Shown: piece after piece, positions 49,420 to 49,609 of the stretch
Position numbering within the stretch: the stretch's first letter is position 1
Layout of the letters: every line of letters starts with the position of its first letter
From: Flavobacterium sp.
GTDB lineage: Bacteria; Bacteroidota; Bacteroidia; Flavobacteriales; Flavobacteriaceae
DNA length: 49,609 nt
Direction of reading: 5' to 3'
NCBI GenBank assembly: GCA_030591585.1
Contig: JAUVAS010000009.1
Span: forward strand, 1-49,609
The notes under the pieces: generated by a model
What the model was told of the DNA's origin: nothing
Database searches by the model: none
The model's input: only the letters and a program-made list of their open reading frames with translations
Position numbers and translations under genes: made by a program

Positions 49420-49604
49420 TTAAAACAGTCTTAGTTTTTCTGTCCCATCAAATGTAGTAACTCCATGAACCTGTTGCTCTGATTCTTGAAGTGATTTTTT
49501 TGATACTGTTGACTCTATTGATTTTGTTGTTTATGTTGATTACAACTTACCATAAAACTGGCAAGTAGAACCAATGAAAGTAATCTTATTGATAACTTTT
49601 TCAT
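49420..49604 (-). pseudogene. Small lipoprotein gene interrupted by a frameshift
   Basis: From the ATG at 49604 the frame encodes a lipoprotein signal (MKKLSIRLLSLVLLASFMVSC) and then NQHKQQNQ before a stop. In the next frame, starting within the same AACAAAATC stretch, the sequence continues as TKSIESTVSKKSLQE... ending LRLF at 49420. Joining the frames gives about 61 residues. Either a single-base deletion or insertion inactivated a small lipoprotein gene, or the short 29-residue product is real and the rest is chance. No homologue is recognised. Confidence 0.5.
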
Positions 49605-49609
49605 CTTAT

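Noticed and set aside
1-49609. CRISPR arrays, tRNA or rRNA genes
   Set aside because: No regularly spaced repeats and no tRNA-like cloverleaf or rRNA segments were recognised in any intergenic region.

Overview
The window reads as a low-GC Bacteroidota chromosome, most likely a marine Flavobacteriaceae. The lines of evidence are a gldH gliding lipoprotein gene, a secreted protease with a type IX (T9SS) C-terminal sorting tail, many proteins starting with an 'AQVGIGTTNPQ' leader, and TAnnTTTG-type -7 promoter elements. No tRNA, rRNA, integrase, transposase, phage gene or CRISPR array was seen.

About 1-31.7 kb is a dense sulfur-redox island, almost entirely on the minus strand. (a) 0.0-7.1 kb: a periplasmic rhodanese (cut by the window start) and a psrABC-type molybdoenzyme operon carrying two YeeE/YedE half-transporters and two unusual membrane-anchored rhodanese-like proteins whose last residue is a cysteine. 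(b) 7.2-9.2 kb: a divergent 12-haem cytochrome c. (c) 9.2-12.6 kb: a type II sulfide:quinone oxidoreductase, a DUF2892 protein, a candidate 29-residue membrane peptide, a methyltransferase and a fatty-acid-hydroxylase-like protein. (d) 12.6-15.1 kb: three tandem paralogous secreted proteins. (e) 15.4-19.5 kb: a seven-gene operon (rhodanese lipoprotein, HMA protein, two methyltransferases, haem lipoprotein, thioredoxin, Crp/Fnr regulator) plus a cytosolic rhodanese. (f) 19.6-31.6 kb: a CstB-like persulfide dioxygenase/rhodanese, two SulP anion transporters, a SoeA-like cytoplasmic sulfite dehydrogenase with a fused SoeB-SoeC partner, a second YeeE/YedE pair, a second Crp/Fnr regulator and a DUF983 protein.

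Read together, the genes support a route sulfide -> persulfide (SQR) -> sulfite/thiosulfate (CstB-like) -> sulfate (SoeABC). SulP and YeeE/YedE proteins would move oxyanions or reduced sulfur, and PsrABC with its GGC-tail partners would handle periplasmic sulfur. The direction of PsrABC catalysis cannot be decided from sequence.

The main non-gene signal is a shared regulatory architecture. Nine island promoters carry a Crp-type palindrome (TGTAA-N6-TTACA or TATGA/TGTGA-N6-TCATA/TCACA) centred 33 bp (32 in one case) upstream of the centre of a TAnnTTTG-like -7 element, the geometry of class II activation. Two of them have a second site exactly 43 bp further upstream. The two Crp/Fnr paralogues differ at the residue aligned with E. 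coli CRP Glu181 (Glu versus Val), which matches the two site classes.

From about 31.7 kb to the end the content is ordinary flavobacterial chromosome: T9SS protease, thioesterase, SPOR protein, dprA, trpS, plsC-like, ECF sigma factor with its partner, recA, ricT-gldH-pbp1A, a CoA-transferase pair, and a frameshifted small lipoprotein gene at the right edge.
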